DNA from: Caldimonas mangrovi | GTDB lineage: Bacteria > Pseudomonadota > Gammaproteobacteria > Burkholderiales > Burkholderiaceae_C | DNA length: 64,000 bases | Assembly (NCBI RefSeq): GCF_023721835.1 | Contig: NZ_JAMKFE010000018.1 | Coordinates: 41,507 to 105,506, forward strand | Direction of reading: 5' to 3' | Part shown: positions 10,878-19,320 of the stretch, in pieces | Position numbering within the stretch: the first letter of the stretch is position 1 | How the letters are laid out: every line of letters begins with the position of its first letter | Notes under the pieces: model-generated | Told to the model about the DNA's origin: nothing | Database searches by the model: none | Seen by the model: only the letters and a program-made list of their open reading frames with translations | Translations under genes and position numbers: made by a program

Positions 10878-11393
10878 TCAGCCGCCCACCGCGGCCTTGC
10901 CGACCAGCACGTCGCCGTCGACGTCGCGCACTTCCAGCACCCGCCAGTCGCCGCGCGGCACCGTCAGCAGCAGGCACGGGCGCGACAAGGCCATCGCCTG
11001 CATGCTGCCGGGCGCCGGGCGCACCAGGCGCACCGGCAGTCGCAGCACCTCGCCGCGCTGCGCCACCGCCGACGCCTGCAGCTCGATGCCGTAGCCCAGC
11101 GTCGGCTGCGTGTCCATCGTGTAGGCGACGACACGCTGGCGCGACCAGTCGACCGGCGCCTCGAACACCGCCGCCGGGTCGCGGCCGCCGAGCGCCTGCC
11201 GCCAGGCGGCCTCGGTGTCGAACACAGCCGCGCCTTCGCCGCGCCAGGGGCACTGGCTGGCTTGGCGCTGCTGCAACACCTGGACGGGGCGGTCGGTCAT
11301 GGCGTTTCCGGAAGGGCCGGCACACGCGGTGCCGAGCGCCAGCACGGCCGGAGCGACGGCGCGGCGCAAATGAAGAAAAAACGAGGTCGTCAT
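10878..11393 (-). CDS. PrcB-like exported protein
   Basis: A 171-residue protein with an N-terminal export signal ending near TACAGPSG, possibly a weak lipobox. The C-terminal half (VVAYTMDTQPTLGYGIEL, then RLVRPAPGSMQ) resembles the PrcB family, named for a partner of a protease in a spirochaete. It is last in a same-strand run: S8 peptidase, sigma factor, anti-sigma factor, ferritin-like protein, this gene. A link to the upstream peptidase would be attractive but is only positional. Identification rests on overall pattern, so the family call is moderate. Confidence 0.65.
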   Translation of the reverse strand: MTTSFFLHLRRAVAPAVLALGTACAGPSGNAMTDRPVQVLQQRQASQCPWRGEGAAVFDTEAAWRQALGGRDPAAVFEAPVDWSRQRVVAYTMDTQPTLGYGIELQASAVAQRGEVLRLPVRLVRPAPGSMQAMALSRPCLLLTVPRGDWRVLEVRDVDGDVLVGKAAVGG

Positions 11394-11458
11394 CAGACCA
11401 GTTTCTAGCGCATTCACGCGCCGTCGCGCCGCCAGGGTGTTTCGGCGTGTGCCGGCGC

Positions 11459-12046
11459 TCAGGCACCGAACGACAGCGCCGTGGCGGGCAGCGCGCGGCC
11501 GAGCGCGTTGTTCAGCAGCGTCCAGTGATAGGCCTCGTCGGCCGCAAGCCGGCCGGACACCTTGGCCAATTGCGCATCCTTGAACGACGGGATCACGCTC
11601 AGGTAGGCATGGGTCGCACCCAGCTCCAGCCGCGCGGCCAGGTCCAGCACGTCGGCCTGGGACTTCAGCGTCTCGGCCTTCAACGAGCGCGCATAGTCTT
11701 CCGGCTTGAGTTCGGCGACCGGCGTGCCGCCGAGCTTGCGGATCGTGGCGACCAAGGCGTCGCGATGGGCCTTGTGGTCGGCCTGGAAGCGCACCGCGAT
11801 GTCGAGCACCGGCTTTTGCAGCAGGCCGCTGCCGGCGCCGAGCTGGTAGGCGTTGATCGCCTCGTGTTCCAGCGTCAGCGCTATGTTGAGGATGCCGGTG
11901 TCGGCGGCCGCGTCGGTGCCGGCCGCCTTCGCCAGCGCGTCGCGTCCGGCCAGCAGCATGACAGCACCGGCCGAGAGCACGCTGCCCGCCAACAGGCGGC
12001 GGCGCGCAGGCAGCAGGGGCGAAGAGGGGAGGTGCAGGTCGTTCAT
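11459..12046 (-). CDS. Ferritin-like domain protein with twin-arginine-like leader
   Basis: A 195-residue protein. An RRRLLAGS leader and hydrophobic stretch (about residues 12-35) suggest export, perhaps by Tat. The rest is helical with Glu/His pairs spaced as in ferritin-like four-helix bundles: LEHEAINAY, DHKAHRDAL, LELGATHAY and DEAYHW. Such proteins are common beside ECF sigma/anti-sigma pairs in proteobacteria, and their metal and reaction are usually unproven. The start has AGGAG about 8 bases ahead. It lies 94 bases after the anti-sigma gene and 65 before the PrcB-like gene. Confidence 0.85.
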   Translation of the reverse strand: MNDLHLPSSPLLPARRRLLAGSVLSAGAVMLLAGRDALAKAAGTDAAADTGILNIALTLEHEAINAYQLGAGSGLLQKPVLDIAVRFQADHKAHRDALVATIRKLGGTPVAELKPEDYARSLKAETLKSQADVLDLAARLELGATHAYLSVIPSFKDAQLAKVSGRLAADEAYHWTLLNNALGRALPATALSFGA

Positions 12047-12140
12047 CGCGGTTCTCCTGAGTTGCGGGCGCCCGAGCACGACATGCGCCGGGTCGCCACA
12101 AGCCAGTTACGCAGCGATGGGCCGAACGGATGCAGTCCGT

Positions 12141-12818
12141 TCAGAGCTGCAGCTTGCCGCTGAACAGGATGGGACCGGTCGGCGCCCCCGTCGTCGAGCC
12201 GCCTCGGGACTCCAGGCTGACCGCAAAGGCCGCCGTGCCATCAAGGGCGCGGGCTCGCTGCACCACGGTGGCCCGGTCGGCCGCCACGAGGCCGAGCGAG
12301 CGCGGCGCACCGTCGGCCGGCACGGCCCAGAGCTCCAGGTCGCGCCCTGGCTCGATCGGCACCGGCGCCAGCGGTCGCACCAGCAGGCTGCCGCCGTCGG
12401 CACTCACGCCGGCAACGAAGGCGCTGCTGCCGTCCGGTGCGGCCAGTACGACGACGGTCGGCGGCAGCGCAGGCCCCGGCTGGGTCAGCAGCACCGCAAA
12501 CCACACCGCTGCGGCAGTGGCGAACGCCGCCCAGCCGCGCCACCAGGCCAGCGAACGCCAGCGCCCTGCCGGCGCGGCCGGCTCGGCGCGTCCGTCGAGC
12601 TGCTGCTGCAGCCGCTGCCACACGGCCGGCGACGGCTCCACCGGAACCACCACGGTTGCAAGGGGAGACAAGCGCGCCTGCCAGCGCCCGACCGCCTGCC
12701 GCAGGGCGGGGTGCGCGAGCAGCAGCGTCTCGAAGCGGCGCCGCGCGCGGCCCTGCAACGTGCCCAGCACGTATTCGGCGGCCAGCCGGTCGGCCAGTTC
12801 CGGGCGGGTGTAGTTCAC
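12141..12818 (-). CDS. Anti-sigma factor, RskA type
   Basis: A 225-residue membrane protein. The N-terminal segment ELADRLAAEYVLGTLQGRAR is the recognisable anti-sigma region of RskA-type proteins; a single membrane helix lies around 88-112, and the C-terminal part is a periplasmic RskA domain (ELWAVPADGAPRSLGLV). It starts at a GTG whose last two bases overlap the sigma stop (GTGA), the usual coupling of an ECF sigma factor with its anti-sigma factor. It should hold the sigma factor at the inner membrane until regulated proteolysis releases it; the inducing signal is unknown. Confidence 0.92.
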   Translation of the reverse strand: MNYTRPELADRLAAEYVLGTLQGRARRRFETLLLAHPALRQAVGRWQARLSPLATVVVPVEPSPAVWQRLQQQLDGRAEPAAPAGRWRSLAWWRGWAAFATAAAVWFAVLLTQPGPALPPTVVVLAAPDGSSAFVAGVSADGGSLLVRPLAPVPIEPGRDLELWAVPADGAPRSLGLVAADRATVVQRARALDGTAAFAVSLESRGGSTTGAPTGPILFSGKLQL

Positions 12819-13438
12819 AGCGCGCCCTCCCCGCCCGACCGGTCCAGACAAGCCTTCAGCGCCTGCAAGCCGCGCCGCACCCACGACTTCACCGAGCCCA
12901 GCGGCGCGCTCATCTGCTCGGCCACCTCGCTGTGGGTCAGCCCCTGGTAGTAGGCCGGCGCCAGGCTCTGCTGCTGCTCGTCCGACAGCGTGTCCAGGCA
13001 TTGCCGCAGCAGGCGCGCCGCCACTGCCTGCTGCCACAGGTCGGCCGGGCCGGGGCCGGGATCGGGGTGGGTGTCGGTCACGTCGGGGTCCTGCTCATCG
13101 TCCGGCACGGGGGTCTCGGCCTTCTGCGGCCGGGCCTGCGCCCGCCGCAGGCTGTCGATCGCGCGGTTGCGGGCGATGCTGGCCAGCCAGGTATAGGGCT
13201 GGCTCTGGCCCGCTTCATAGCGTTGTGCGGCGCGCCAGACGTTCAGGTACACCTCCTGCAGCACTTCCTCGGCCTGCGCCCGTTGAGGTTGTATACGCAG
13301 GATCACCCCGAGCAGATGCGCAGAGGTCGTGCGGTACAGCTCGGCGAATGCGCTGCGGTCGCCCAGCGCGACCCGGGCCAGCACCTCGGCGAGCGCCTTG
13401 CTGCGGTGAGACCAGGCTTGCGGGTCGGGGGCGGCCAT
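12815..13438 (-). CDS. ECF RNA polymerase sigma factor, SigK-like
   Basis: A 207-residue sigma70-family factor with only regions 2 and 4. Region 2 shows AEEVLQEVYLNVWRAAQRY and the -10-melting segment TWLASIARNRAIDSLRR; region 4 shows LTHSEVAEQMSAPLGSVKSW with a helix-turn-helix. Between them lies an acidic linker (about residues 110-130). It is paired with an RskA-type anti-sigma factor, matching the SigK/RskA group. It starts 51 bases after the S8 peptidase stop on the same strand. Its promoters cannot be told from this window. Confidence 0.93.
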   Translation of the reverse strand: MAAPDPQAWSHRSKALAEVLARVALGDRSAFAELYRTTSAHLLGVILRIQPQRAQAEEVLQEVYLNVWRAAQRYEAGQSQPYTWLASIARNRAIDSLRRAQARPQKAETPVPDDEQDPDVTDTHPDPGPGPADLWQQAVAARLLRQCLDTLSDEQQQSLAPAYYQGLTHSEVAEQMSAPLGSVKSWVRRGLQALKACLDRSGGEGAL

Positions 13439-13489
13439 GGCGCGCGATTGTAGGAGCGGCGGCCGGTGTGGCGCCTGGCCGCCCTCTTT

Positions 13490-16108
13490 CTAGCGCGGCC
13501 GGCGCCAGCCCGGTACTGCAGCCCCCACGCCTTGTGCATTGGCCCCCCCGAACGGCGCCACCGGGAAGTCAAGCCCGCTGCGCGAACCGTCAAGTTCGAT
13601 CTCCTGCAACGGCGTGGCCAGTACCGGATAAGCGCCACAGGCCTCGCCGCGCTGGCAGATCACGCCGTCGTTGTCGAGGTCGGTACCGGCCACCAGGTGC
13701 AGTCGGGTCGCGGTGACGCCCGTGAGCTGCCACTCGTAGCGGCCGGAGGCGGCATTCAGCGCGCTCTGGTCGATGACCTCACCGCTGGCCGCATCGAGCA
13801 CCAGCACGTACAGCCGGCCGAAATCGGCCGTCGGCGAGCCCGCGCCGGCCTTCGTGACGCTCACCGGCACGGTGAAGCTGCGGCCGGACGTCTGTACCGT
13901 GATGGCGGCGTAGCTCGTGCCTGCAGACAAGGTGGCGCGGTCCACGCCGACCCGGTAGACGCCCAGCCCGGTGGCAGCCTCCACCTCGACCTCGCTCACT
14001 GTGACGGCTGCGTTGTCGCTGGTCACGCTCTGCACCGTCTCGTCGCCGGCCGCCGACAGCGCCAGCGTCAGGTCCATGCTGGTGCGCGTACCGCCGAAGT
14101 GGATCGACGACGGCGCGGCCTGCACCTCGCCCGCCGGCGCGGGCGGCGGCGTGCCGTCGCGCAACTCGAGCGCGGCGTCCACCGCCTTGCGGGCGTTGAC
14201 CGCGCCGTAGCCGGTGGCATCGTCCCGGCCTGCCGCGCCGAGGTCGTCGCTCAAGCGGCCGGCGGCGATCAGGGCGTCGACGTCCGCCGGGCTGAGGCCG
14301 GGGTGCACGAAACGCATCAGGGCCATCACACCCGCCACGTGGGGCGAGGCCATGGAGGTGCCCATCATCTGGCCGTAGCTCGGCATGCGTGCGCCGTTGG
14401 CATCGAAGGTGGCCACGGTGCTGTAGACGCCGTCGGGTTCGCCGGTGCCGGTGGTCGAGCGGCGCACGTCGCCTCCGGGTGCCGCCAGCGCCAGCGTCGG
14501 CCCGGCATTGGAATAGAAGGCCGGGCTGCGGCCGGCGTCGAGTGCTCCGACGGCGATCACGCCAGGGCAGTTGGCCGGCATGCCGACCGGCGCCGACCGG
14601 CCCTGGTCATTGCGCGCCTCGTTGCCGGCCGCCGCGACGACGATCACGCCCTCGGCGCGCGCCTGCGCAATGCCGTCACGGAACGCCGCCGAGCAGGCGC
14701 CCTGTGCGCCCAGGCTCATGTTGATGACGTCGGCCCGCCGCGGCGGCAGGCGCCCGGCATCGTTGGGCAGGCGCGCGGCATAGAAGATGGCCTGCAGCAC
14801 GTCGTACAACGCGGCATTGCCGTCCGGGCGGAAGGTGCGCAGCGGCAGCAGTTGCGCCATCGGGGCCACGCCGGCGCCGCCGATGCCGTTGAAGGTCAGC
14901 GCGCCGATGGTGCCGGCAACGTGCGAGCCGTGAAAAGCCCCGTTGCTGTCGGGCGTCGCGGGATCGTCCGGGTCGGCGGTGTTGGTGCCGCCGGCCGCCG
15001 CCACGAAGCTGTAGCCGTCGACGATCTGCTCGGCCAGATCCGGATGGTCCTTGACGATGCCGCTGTCGATGACGGCCACCAGCGGGCGCTGCGCCGGCTG
15101 CGGCGACAGCGCGACCAGCCGGTCCATCGCCGGCGGCAGGCCGATCATTTCGTAGTGCCAGCGCTGCAACGGGTAGGCACGGTCATCCGGCGGAAAGCTG
15201 CCGACCGACGCCGCCGTCAGCCGCAGCTGCAGGTTGGGCTCGACATAGGCGTACTGCCCGCTGGCGCGCAGCCGCTTCAGCTGGTGCACGGTGTCGCGCA
15301 CCGCCCGCTGCGAAGCCGGGGGCGCCGAAGCGGCACGGGCGCGGCCTTCGGAGGATGCGCCGAGCAGCAGCGGGCGCCCGGCGGCGGCATCGCCCTGCAG
15401 CACCGTGAGGCCCGACGCCTGCGCCAGTTGCAGCGCCTGCGCGCGCGCCTGTGCATCGGGCAGCAACTTCGCAACCAGTTGGCCGGGGATGATGGCGCTG
15501 CCCGTGCGGCCCGCGATCTGCTCGCAGTCGCCCCCGTCGGCCGGCGCGGAAACGCGCAGGTTGTAGATCGACGCGCCGGAGTACGCGTTCACGTCCACCA
15601 CGTAGTCGCCGTCCTGCAGCACGCGCACGCATTCGTACTGGTGGGTGCCGATCGACTGCCCGAGCACGTCGCCGGTGGCCGGATCGTGGACATAGAGGTC
15701 GACGTCGTTGTCTGCCGGGTCGCTGGCGAACTCGAGTTCCAGCGTCTGCCCGGCCTTCAGGGCAACCCGGTACATGTCGTCTTCGTCGCCCGCGCTGCGA
15801 TTGGGGCCTTCCGGCCCGCCGCCCGCGACGTTCACCGTGCCGACGGCCAGCGTGGGCGCCGTCAGCGGTTGGGCCGTGGCCATGCTGTTGTTGGCGGTGC
15901 GCCCGGCCTGTTCCGCGTCGTTGGTGTCGGAGTCGACGGACGCGGTCTCCGGCAAGACCACGCGGCCGGAGATCGTCCAGCCTTGAGGTGGCGCCGGCGG
16001 AGGCGGCTCGTCGTCGCCGCCACCGCCACCGCCGCCGCCACCGCCACAAGCGGTGAGCGCGAGACTCGCGGCAAGCCAAAGGGACCGGAAACGGATCGAT
16101 GCAGACAT
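13490..16108 (-). CDS. S8 (subtilisin-like) serine peptidase lipoprotein
   Basis: An 872-residue surface or periplasmic protease. It has a lipoprotein leader with LTAC (C21) followed by ten glycines and a Pro-rich linker; Gly, not Asp, at +2 favours the outer membrane. A pre-peptidase (PPC-like) domain lies at about 95-185. The subtilisin triad is intact: D348 (VAVIDSGIV), H396 (HGSHVAG) and S585 (GTSMASPHVAG), with the oxyanion-hole region AAAGNEARN. A C-terminal beta-rich region of roughly 230 residues may be stalk or adhesion domains. The start has GGGAGG ahead of it; the open frame continues far upstream but only opposite purU. It may head the sigma/anti-sigma transcript. Confidence 0.95.
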   Translation of the reverse strand: MSASIRFRSLWLAASLALTACGGGGGGGGGGDDEPPPPAPPQGWTISGRVVLPETASVDSDTNDAEQAGRTANNSMATAQPLTAPTLAVGTVNVAGGGPEGPNRSAGDEDDMYRVALKAGQTLELEFASDPADNDVDLYVHDPATGDVLGQSIGTHQYECVRVLQDGDYVVDVNAYSGASIYNLRVSAPADGGDCEQIAGRTGSAIIPGQLVAKLLPDAQARAQALQLAQASGLTVLQGDAAAGRPLLLGASSEGRARAASAPPASQRAVRDTVHQLKRLRASGQYAYVEPNLQLRLTAASVGSFPPDDRAYPLQRWHYEMIGLPPAMDRLVALSPQPAQRPLVAVIDSGIVKDHPDLAEQIVDGYSFVAAAGGTNTADPDDPATPDSNGAFHGSHVAGTIGALTFNGIGGAGVAPMAQLLPLRTFRPDGNAALYDVLQAIFYAARLPNDAGRLPPRRADVINMSLGAQGACSAAFRDGIAQARAEGVIVVAAAGNEARNDQGRSAPVGMPANCPGVIAVGALDAGRSPAFYSNAGPTLALAAPGGDVRRSTTGTGEPDGVYSTVATFDANGARMPSYGQMMGTSMASPHVAGVMALMRFVHPGLSPADVDALIAAGRLSDDLGAAGRDDATGYGAVNARKAVDAALELRDGTPPPAPAGEVQAAPSSIHFGGTRTSMDLTLALSAAGDETVQSVTSDNAAVTVSEVEVEAATGLGVYRVGVDRATLSAGTSYAAITVQTSGRSFTVPVSVTKAGAGSPTADFGRLYVLVLDAASGEVIDQSALNAASGRYEWQLTGVTATRLHLVAGTDLDNDGVICQRGEACGAYPVLATPLQEIELDGSRSGLDFPVAPFGGANAQGVGAAVPGWRRPR

Positions 16109-16279
16109 TGCGGGCCTCCCTGCCTCATTGATGTGCCGGGCGACTTTATCGGCCGGCCGGCCGGCCTTCCGCCCCCCTTTCGGGGGCTCAGTGTGACGAC
16201 GCGTGACGCGCGAGCACCGGGGCGGCATCCCGGCACCCGCCGGGCGCGGCCCTGCCACGCGAGGTGCCGGGCGGCTCCT

Positions 16280-16285
16280 TACAAT
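16280..16285 (+). promoter_or_regulatory. Possible -10 box of the purU operon
   Basis: TACAAT lies 30 bases before the purU start in a GC-rich leader. No good -35 is seen, so the call rests on the -10 alone. Confidence 0.3.
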
Positions 16286-16315
16286 CGGCCGGGTCGCAAA
16301 GCCCCGGAAGGGCCC

Positions 16316-17200
16316 ATGAGCTCCTCGACCGAATTCGTCCTCACCCTGTCGTGCCCCGACAGCAAAGGCATCGTCTATGCTGTCTCCGGCCTGCTGTACC
16401 AGGCCGGCTGCAACATCATCGATTCGCAGCAGTTCGGCGACGTGCAAAGCGCCGACGGCACCGGCCTGTTTTTCATGCGCGTGCACTTCGAGGCGCCCGA
16501 GCACCTGGCCGACACCGCCACGCTTGACAAGCTGTTCGCCAACGTGCGGCAACAGTTCGCGATGAATTCGAGCTTCCATGCGCTCGCGCGCAAGCCGCGC
16601 CTGCTGCTGATGGTCAGCAAGCACGGTCACTGCCTGAACGACCTGCTGTTCCGCTGGCAGTCCGGGCAGTTGAACGTGGACATCCCGGCGATCGTCTCGA
16701 ACCACCCGGACTACGCCGATCTGGCGCGCGGCTACGGCCTGGCCTTCCACCACCTGCCGCTGCCGACCGGCGCCTCGGCCGAGGCCAAGCGTGCGCAGGA
16801 GCGCCAGATCGAGCAGCTGGCGAGCGAGCACGAGATCGACCTCGTCGTGCTGGCGCGCTACATGCAGATCCTCAGCCCGGAGTTCTGCCGGTTCCTGGCC
16901 GGCCGCGCCATCAACATCCATCACAGCTTCCTGCCCAGCTTCAAGGGCGCCAAACCGTACTACCAGGCGCACGACCGGGGTGTGAAGCTGATCGGCGCCA
17001 CCGCGCATTACGTGACGGCCGACCTCGACGAAGGCCCGATCATCGAGCAGGATGTCGAACGCGTCGACCACACGCTCAGCCCCGAGGACTTCACCGCCGT
17101 CGGGCGCGACGTCGAATGCGTGGTACTCGCGCGTGCCGTACGCTGGCACGTCGAGCACCGCGTGCTGATGAACGGGCACAAGACGGTCGTCTTCAAGTAG
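16316..17200 (+). CDS. purU: Formyltetrahydrofolate deformylase
   Basis: A 294-residue cytosolic enzyme that hydrolyses 10-formyl-THF to formate and THF, balancing one-carbon pools and feeding formate to purine synthesis. An ACT domain fills about residues 8-85 (LSCPDSKGIVYAVSGLLYQA). The formyltransferase core follows, with VSKHGHCLNDLLFRW and the catalytic INIHHSFLPSFKGAKPY segment, then GATAHYVTADLDEGPII. Length matches PurU. The ATG at 16316 is where family similarity begins; the frame is open far upstream but opposite the S8 peptidase. An NTF2-like gene follows 8 bases downstream. Confidence 0.96.
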   Translation: MSSSTEFVLTLSCPDSKGIVYAVSGLLYQAGCNIIDSQQFGDVQSADGTGLFFMRVHFEAPEHLADTATLDKLFANVRQQFAMNSSFHALARKPRLLLMVSKHGHCLNDLLFRWQSGQLNVDIPAIVSNHPDYADLARGYGLAFHHLPLPTGASAEAKRAQERQIEQLASEHEIDLVVLARYMQILSPEFCRFLAGRAINIHHSFLPSFKGAKPYYQAHDRGVKLIGATAHYVTADLDEGPIIEQDVERVDHTLSPEDFTAVGRDVECVVLARAVRWHVEHRVLMNGHKTVVFK

Positions 17201-17208
17201 GAAACTCG

Positions 17209-17646
17209 ATGTCCACACCCCAGGCCCTGCTCGCTTCGCCCGAAGACACCGAAGCCCAGTTCTACGAAGCGCTGCAACGCGGCGACATCGAGAAGCTGAT
17301 GTCGCTGTGGTCGGATGACGACGAGATCGTCTGCGTGCAGCCGGGCGGGCCACGGCTGGTCGGCATGGCCGCGATCCGGGCCACGTTCGAGGCCATGTTC
17401 GCCAACGGCACCATCAACGCCCGGCCCGACAAGGTCAAGCGAGTGCACACGCTGACCACCGCGGTGCACAGCGTGCTCGAGAAGATCGAGCTGACCACCG
17501 CCGACGGCGTGCGCTCGGCCTACGTGGTCGCGACCAACGTCTACGTGAAGACGCCGCAGGGCTGGCGCATGGTGTGCCACCACGCCAGCCCGGGCACCTC
17601 GCGCGAGGCACAGGACCTGTCGGACGCGCCGTCCACGCTGCACTGA
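17209..17646 (+). CDS. SnoaL/NTF2-like protein
   Basis: A 145-residue protein with the cone-shaped NTF2-like fold typical of small SnoaL or ketosteroid-isomerase-like proteins: a helical start (TEAQFYEALQRGDIEKLMSL), a WSDDDEIVCVQPGG strand and RMVCHHASPG near the end. Such proteins bind small hydrophobic molecules or act as minor isomerases; the role here is unknown. Spacing of 8 bases to purU and 11 to the next gene suggests one operon. Confidence 0.85.
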   Translation: MSTPQALLASPEDTEAQFYEALQRGDIEKLMSLWSDDDEIVCVQPGGPRLVGMAAIRATFEAMFANGTINARPDKVKRVHTLTTAVHSVLEKIELTTADGVRSAYVVATNVYVKTPQGWRMVCHHASPGTSREAQDLSDAPSTLH

Positions 17647-17657
17647 GTGCTGCCGCG

Positions 17658-18638
17658 ATGCACGCCTACCGTTCGCCGCGGTGGCTGGTCGGCGGCAACC
17701 TGCAGACCATCTGGCCGGCCTTGTTCTCGCGCCGCTTCCTGGGGCCGCGCCCGGTCTACGCGCGCGAGCGCTGGGCCACGCCCGATGGCGACTTCGTCGA
17801 CGTCGACCGCCAGGTCTGCCCCGCCGAGCCCCCTGCCGCCGACGCGCCGCTGCTGGTGCTGTTCCATGGCCTCGAAGGTTCGTCGCGCAGCCACTATGCC
17901 GAGGCCTTCGCGCACTTTGCACACCAGCGCCGTTGGCACTATGCGGTGCCGCACTTCCGCGGCTGCTCGGGCGAGCTGAACCTGGCGCCACGCGCCTACC
18001 ACTCGGGCGACTACGAAGAGGTCGGCTGGATGCTCACGCGGCTGCGCGCCGCGCACCGCGGGCCGATGTTCGCAGTCGGCGTCTCGCTGGGCGGCAATGC
18101 GCTGTTGCGCTGGGCCGAAGAGGCCGGCGACAGCGCCGCGCAGACCGTGCATGCGGTGTGCTCGATCAGTTCGCCGATCGACCTGGCGGCAGGCGGTGCA
18201 GCGATCGACAGCGGCTTCAACCGGCAGGTCTACGCACGCATGTTCCTCAACACGATGAAGCCCAAGGCGCTGCGCAAGCTGGCGCAGCACCCCGGGCTGT
18301 TCGATGCCGAGCGGCTGCGGCGGGCACGCACGCTGTACGAGTTCGACGACGTCTTCACCGCGCCGCTGCACGGCTTTCGCGGCACCGACGACTACTGGAC
18401 GCGGGCCTCGGCCAAGCCGCACCTCGCGCGCATCCGCGTGCCCGCGCTGGTGCTCAATGCCCTGAACGACCCGTTCGTGCCGGCCGCCTGCCTGCCGAAG
18501 CCCGGCGAGGTGGGCGAGTTCGTCACGCTGTGGCAGCCGCCGCACGGCGGGCACGTCGGCTTCCCCGGTGGTGGCTGGCCGGGACACGTCTTGACACTGC
18601 CCGAACAGGTGCTGGGCTGGATGCAGGCACGACTTTGA
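17658..18638 (+). CDS. YheT-family alpha/beta hydrolase
   Basis: A 326-residue cytosolic hydrolase of the YheT/COG0429 group. The family N-terminus (PRWLVGGNLQTIWPALFSRR), the HFRGCSGELN stretch and the nucleophile elbow VGVSLGGNALLRW are clear. The charge relay is completed by an Asp in LNALNDPFVP and a late His in PPHGGHVGF. Bacterial YheT proteins are putative esterases with unsettled substrates. The start at 17658 matches the family N-terminus. It is third in the purU operon. Confidence 0.93.
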   Translation: MHAYRSPRWLVGGNLQTIWPALFSRRFLGPRPVYARERWATPDGDFVDVDRQVCPAEPPAADAPLLVLFHGLEGSSRSHYAEAFAHFAHQRRWHYAVPHFRGCSGELNLAPRAYHSGDYEEVGWMLTRLRAAHRGPMFAVGVSLGGNALLRWAEEAGDSAAQTVHAVCSISSPIDLAAGGAAIDSGFNRQVYARMFLNTMKPKALRKLAQHPGLFDAERLRRARTLYEFDDVFTAPLHGFRGTDDYWTRASAKPHLARIRVPALVLNALNDPFVPAACLPKPGEVGEFVTLWQPPHGGHVGFPGGGWPGHVLTLPEQVLGWMQARL

Positions 18639-18691
18639 GCGAGGATCGTGGGTCCGCCTGCGCGGCGGCCGCACCTCGAGGACACCCAAGC

Positions 18692-19228
18692 ATGGACGAC
18701 ATCGTCAAGGCCGCACTGAAGAAGTGGCCCAACGTGCCCGCCTGCCACGGCTGGCTCGCGCTCGACGCCCGTGGCGACTGGTACATGCGCGACGAGCGCA
18801 TCCAGGCCGCCGGCCCCTTCCCGCAAGTGAAGGGCAGCCGCATCACGCACGACAAGCTGAAGGACTTCATCCACCGCAACTACGCCGCCGACGAGCAGGG
18901 CGCGTGGTTCTTCCAGAACGGCCCGCAGCGGGTCTATGTCGAACTGGAAGTCGCCCCTTGGGTGTGGCGGTTGCAGGCCGATCCGGCCGGGCCGGTGCTG
19001 GTGTGCTCGCACACCGGCGTGCCGGCACAGTTCCAGTCGGCGTGGCTCGACGAGCACGGCCGCCTGTTCCTCGACACCGACCTCGGGCTCGGCGTCGTGC
19101 ACACGCTGGACATGGAAGCCGCCGCGCAGGCGGTCGAGACAGGACAGTGGCAGGTCCGTGACGTGCGCTTCGCCGAGCTGCCGGCACGCCACGCCTACGT
19201 GCTCAGTCCGCAGCGCGCCCAGGCCTGA
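18692..19228 (+). CDS. Conserved protein of unknown function beside the YheT gene
   Basis: A 178-residue soluble-looking protein with no signal peptide or membrane segment. It is rich in Trp and aromatic residues (WPNVPACHGWLALDARGDWY, AWFFQNGPQRVYVELEV, WVWRLQADP) and looks compact and beta-rich. I believe relatives next to YheT genes are labelled DUF2946 in Burkholderiales, but I am not certain of the number. It starts 53 bases after the hydrolase on the same strand and is followed by a strong hairpin shared with the convergent cytochrome gene. Confidence 0.75.
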   Translation: MDDIVKAALKKWPNVPACHGWLALDARGDWYMRDERIQAAGPFPQVKGSRITHDKLKDFIHRNYAADEQGAWFFQNGPQRVYVELEVAPWVWRLQADPAGPVLVCSHTGVPAQFQSAWLDEHGRLFLDTDLGLGVVHTLDMEAAAQAVETGQWQVRDVRFAELPARHAYVLSPQRAQA

Positions 19229-19269
19229 CGGACGGCCTGCGCCTCTTCCCGAAAAAAGCCCCCGCTGAA

Positions 19270-19304
19270 AACGCAAAGGCCGGGGTCTCCCCGGCCTTTG
19301 CGTT
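19270..19304. terminator. Perfect 16-base-pair hairpin between convergent genes
   Basis: The stem AACGCAAAGGCCGGGG pairs base for base with its complement around a 3-base TCT loop. On the minus strand it is followed 12 bases later by a run of six T (19257-19252), so it should terminate the cytochrome gene; it can also stop plus-strand transcription from the gene ending at 19228. Confidence 0.8.
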
Positions 19305-19320
19305 GGCCCTCACGACGCGT

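Noticed and set aside
16109..17353. Extension of the S8 peptidase to an upstream start
   Set aside because: The extra 415 residues lie opposite purU and precede a good lipoprotein signal with its own RBS at 16108.
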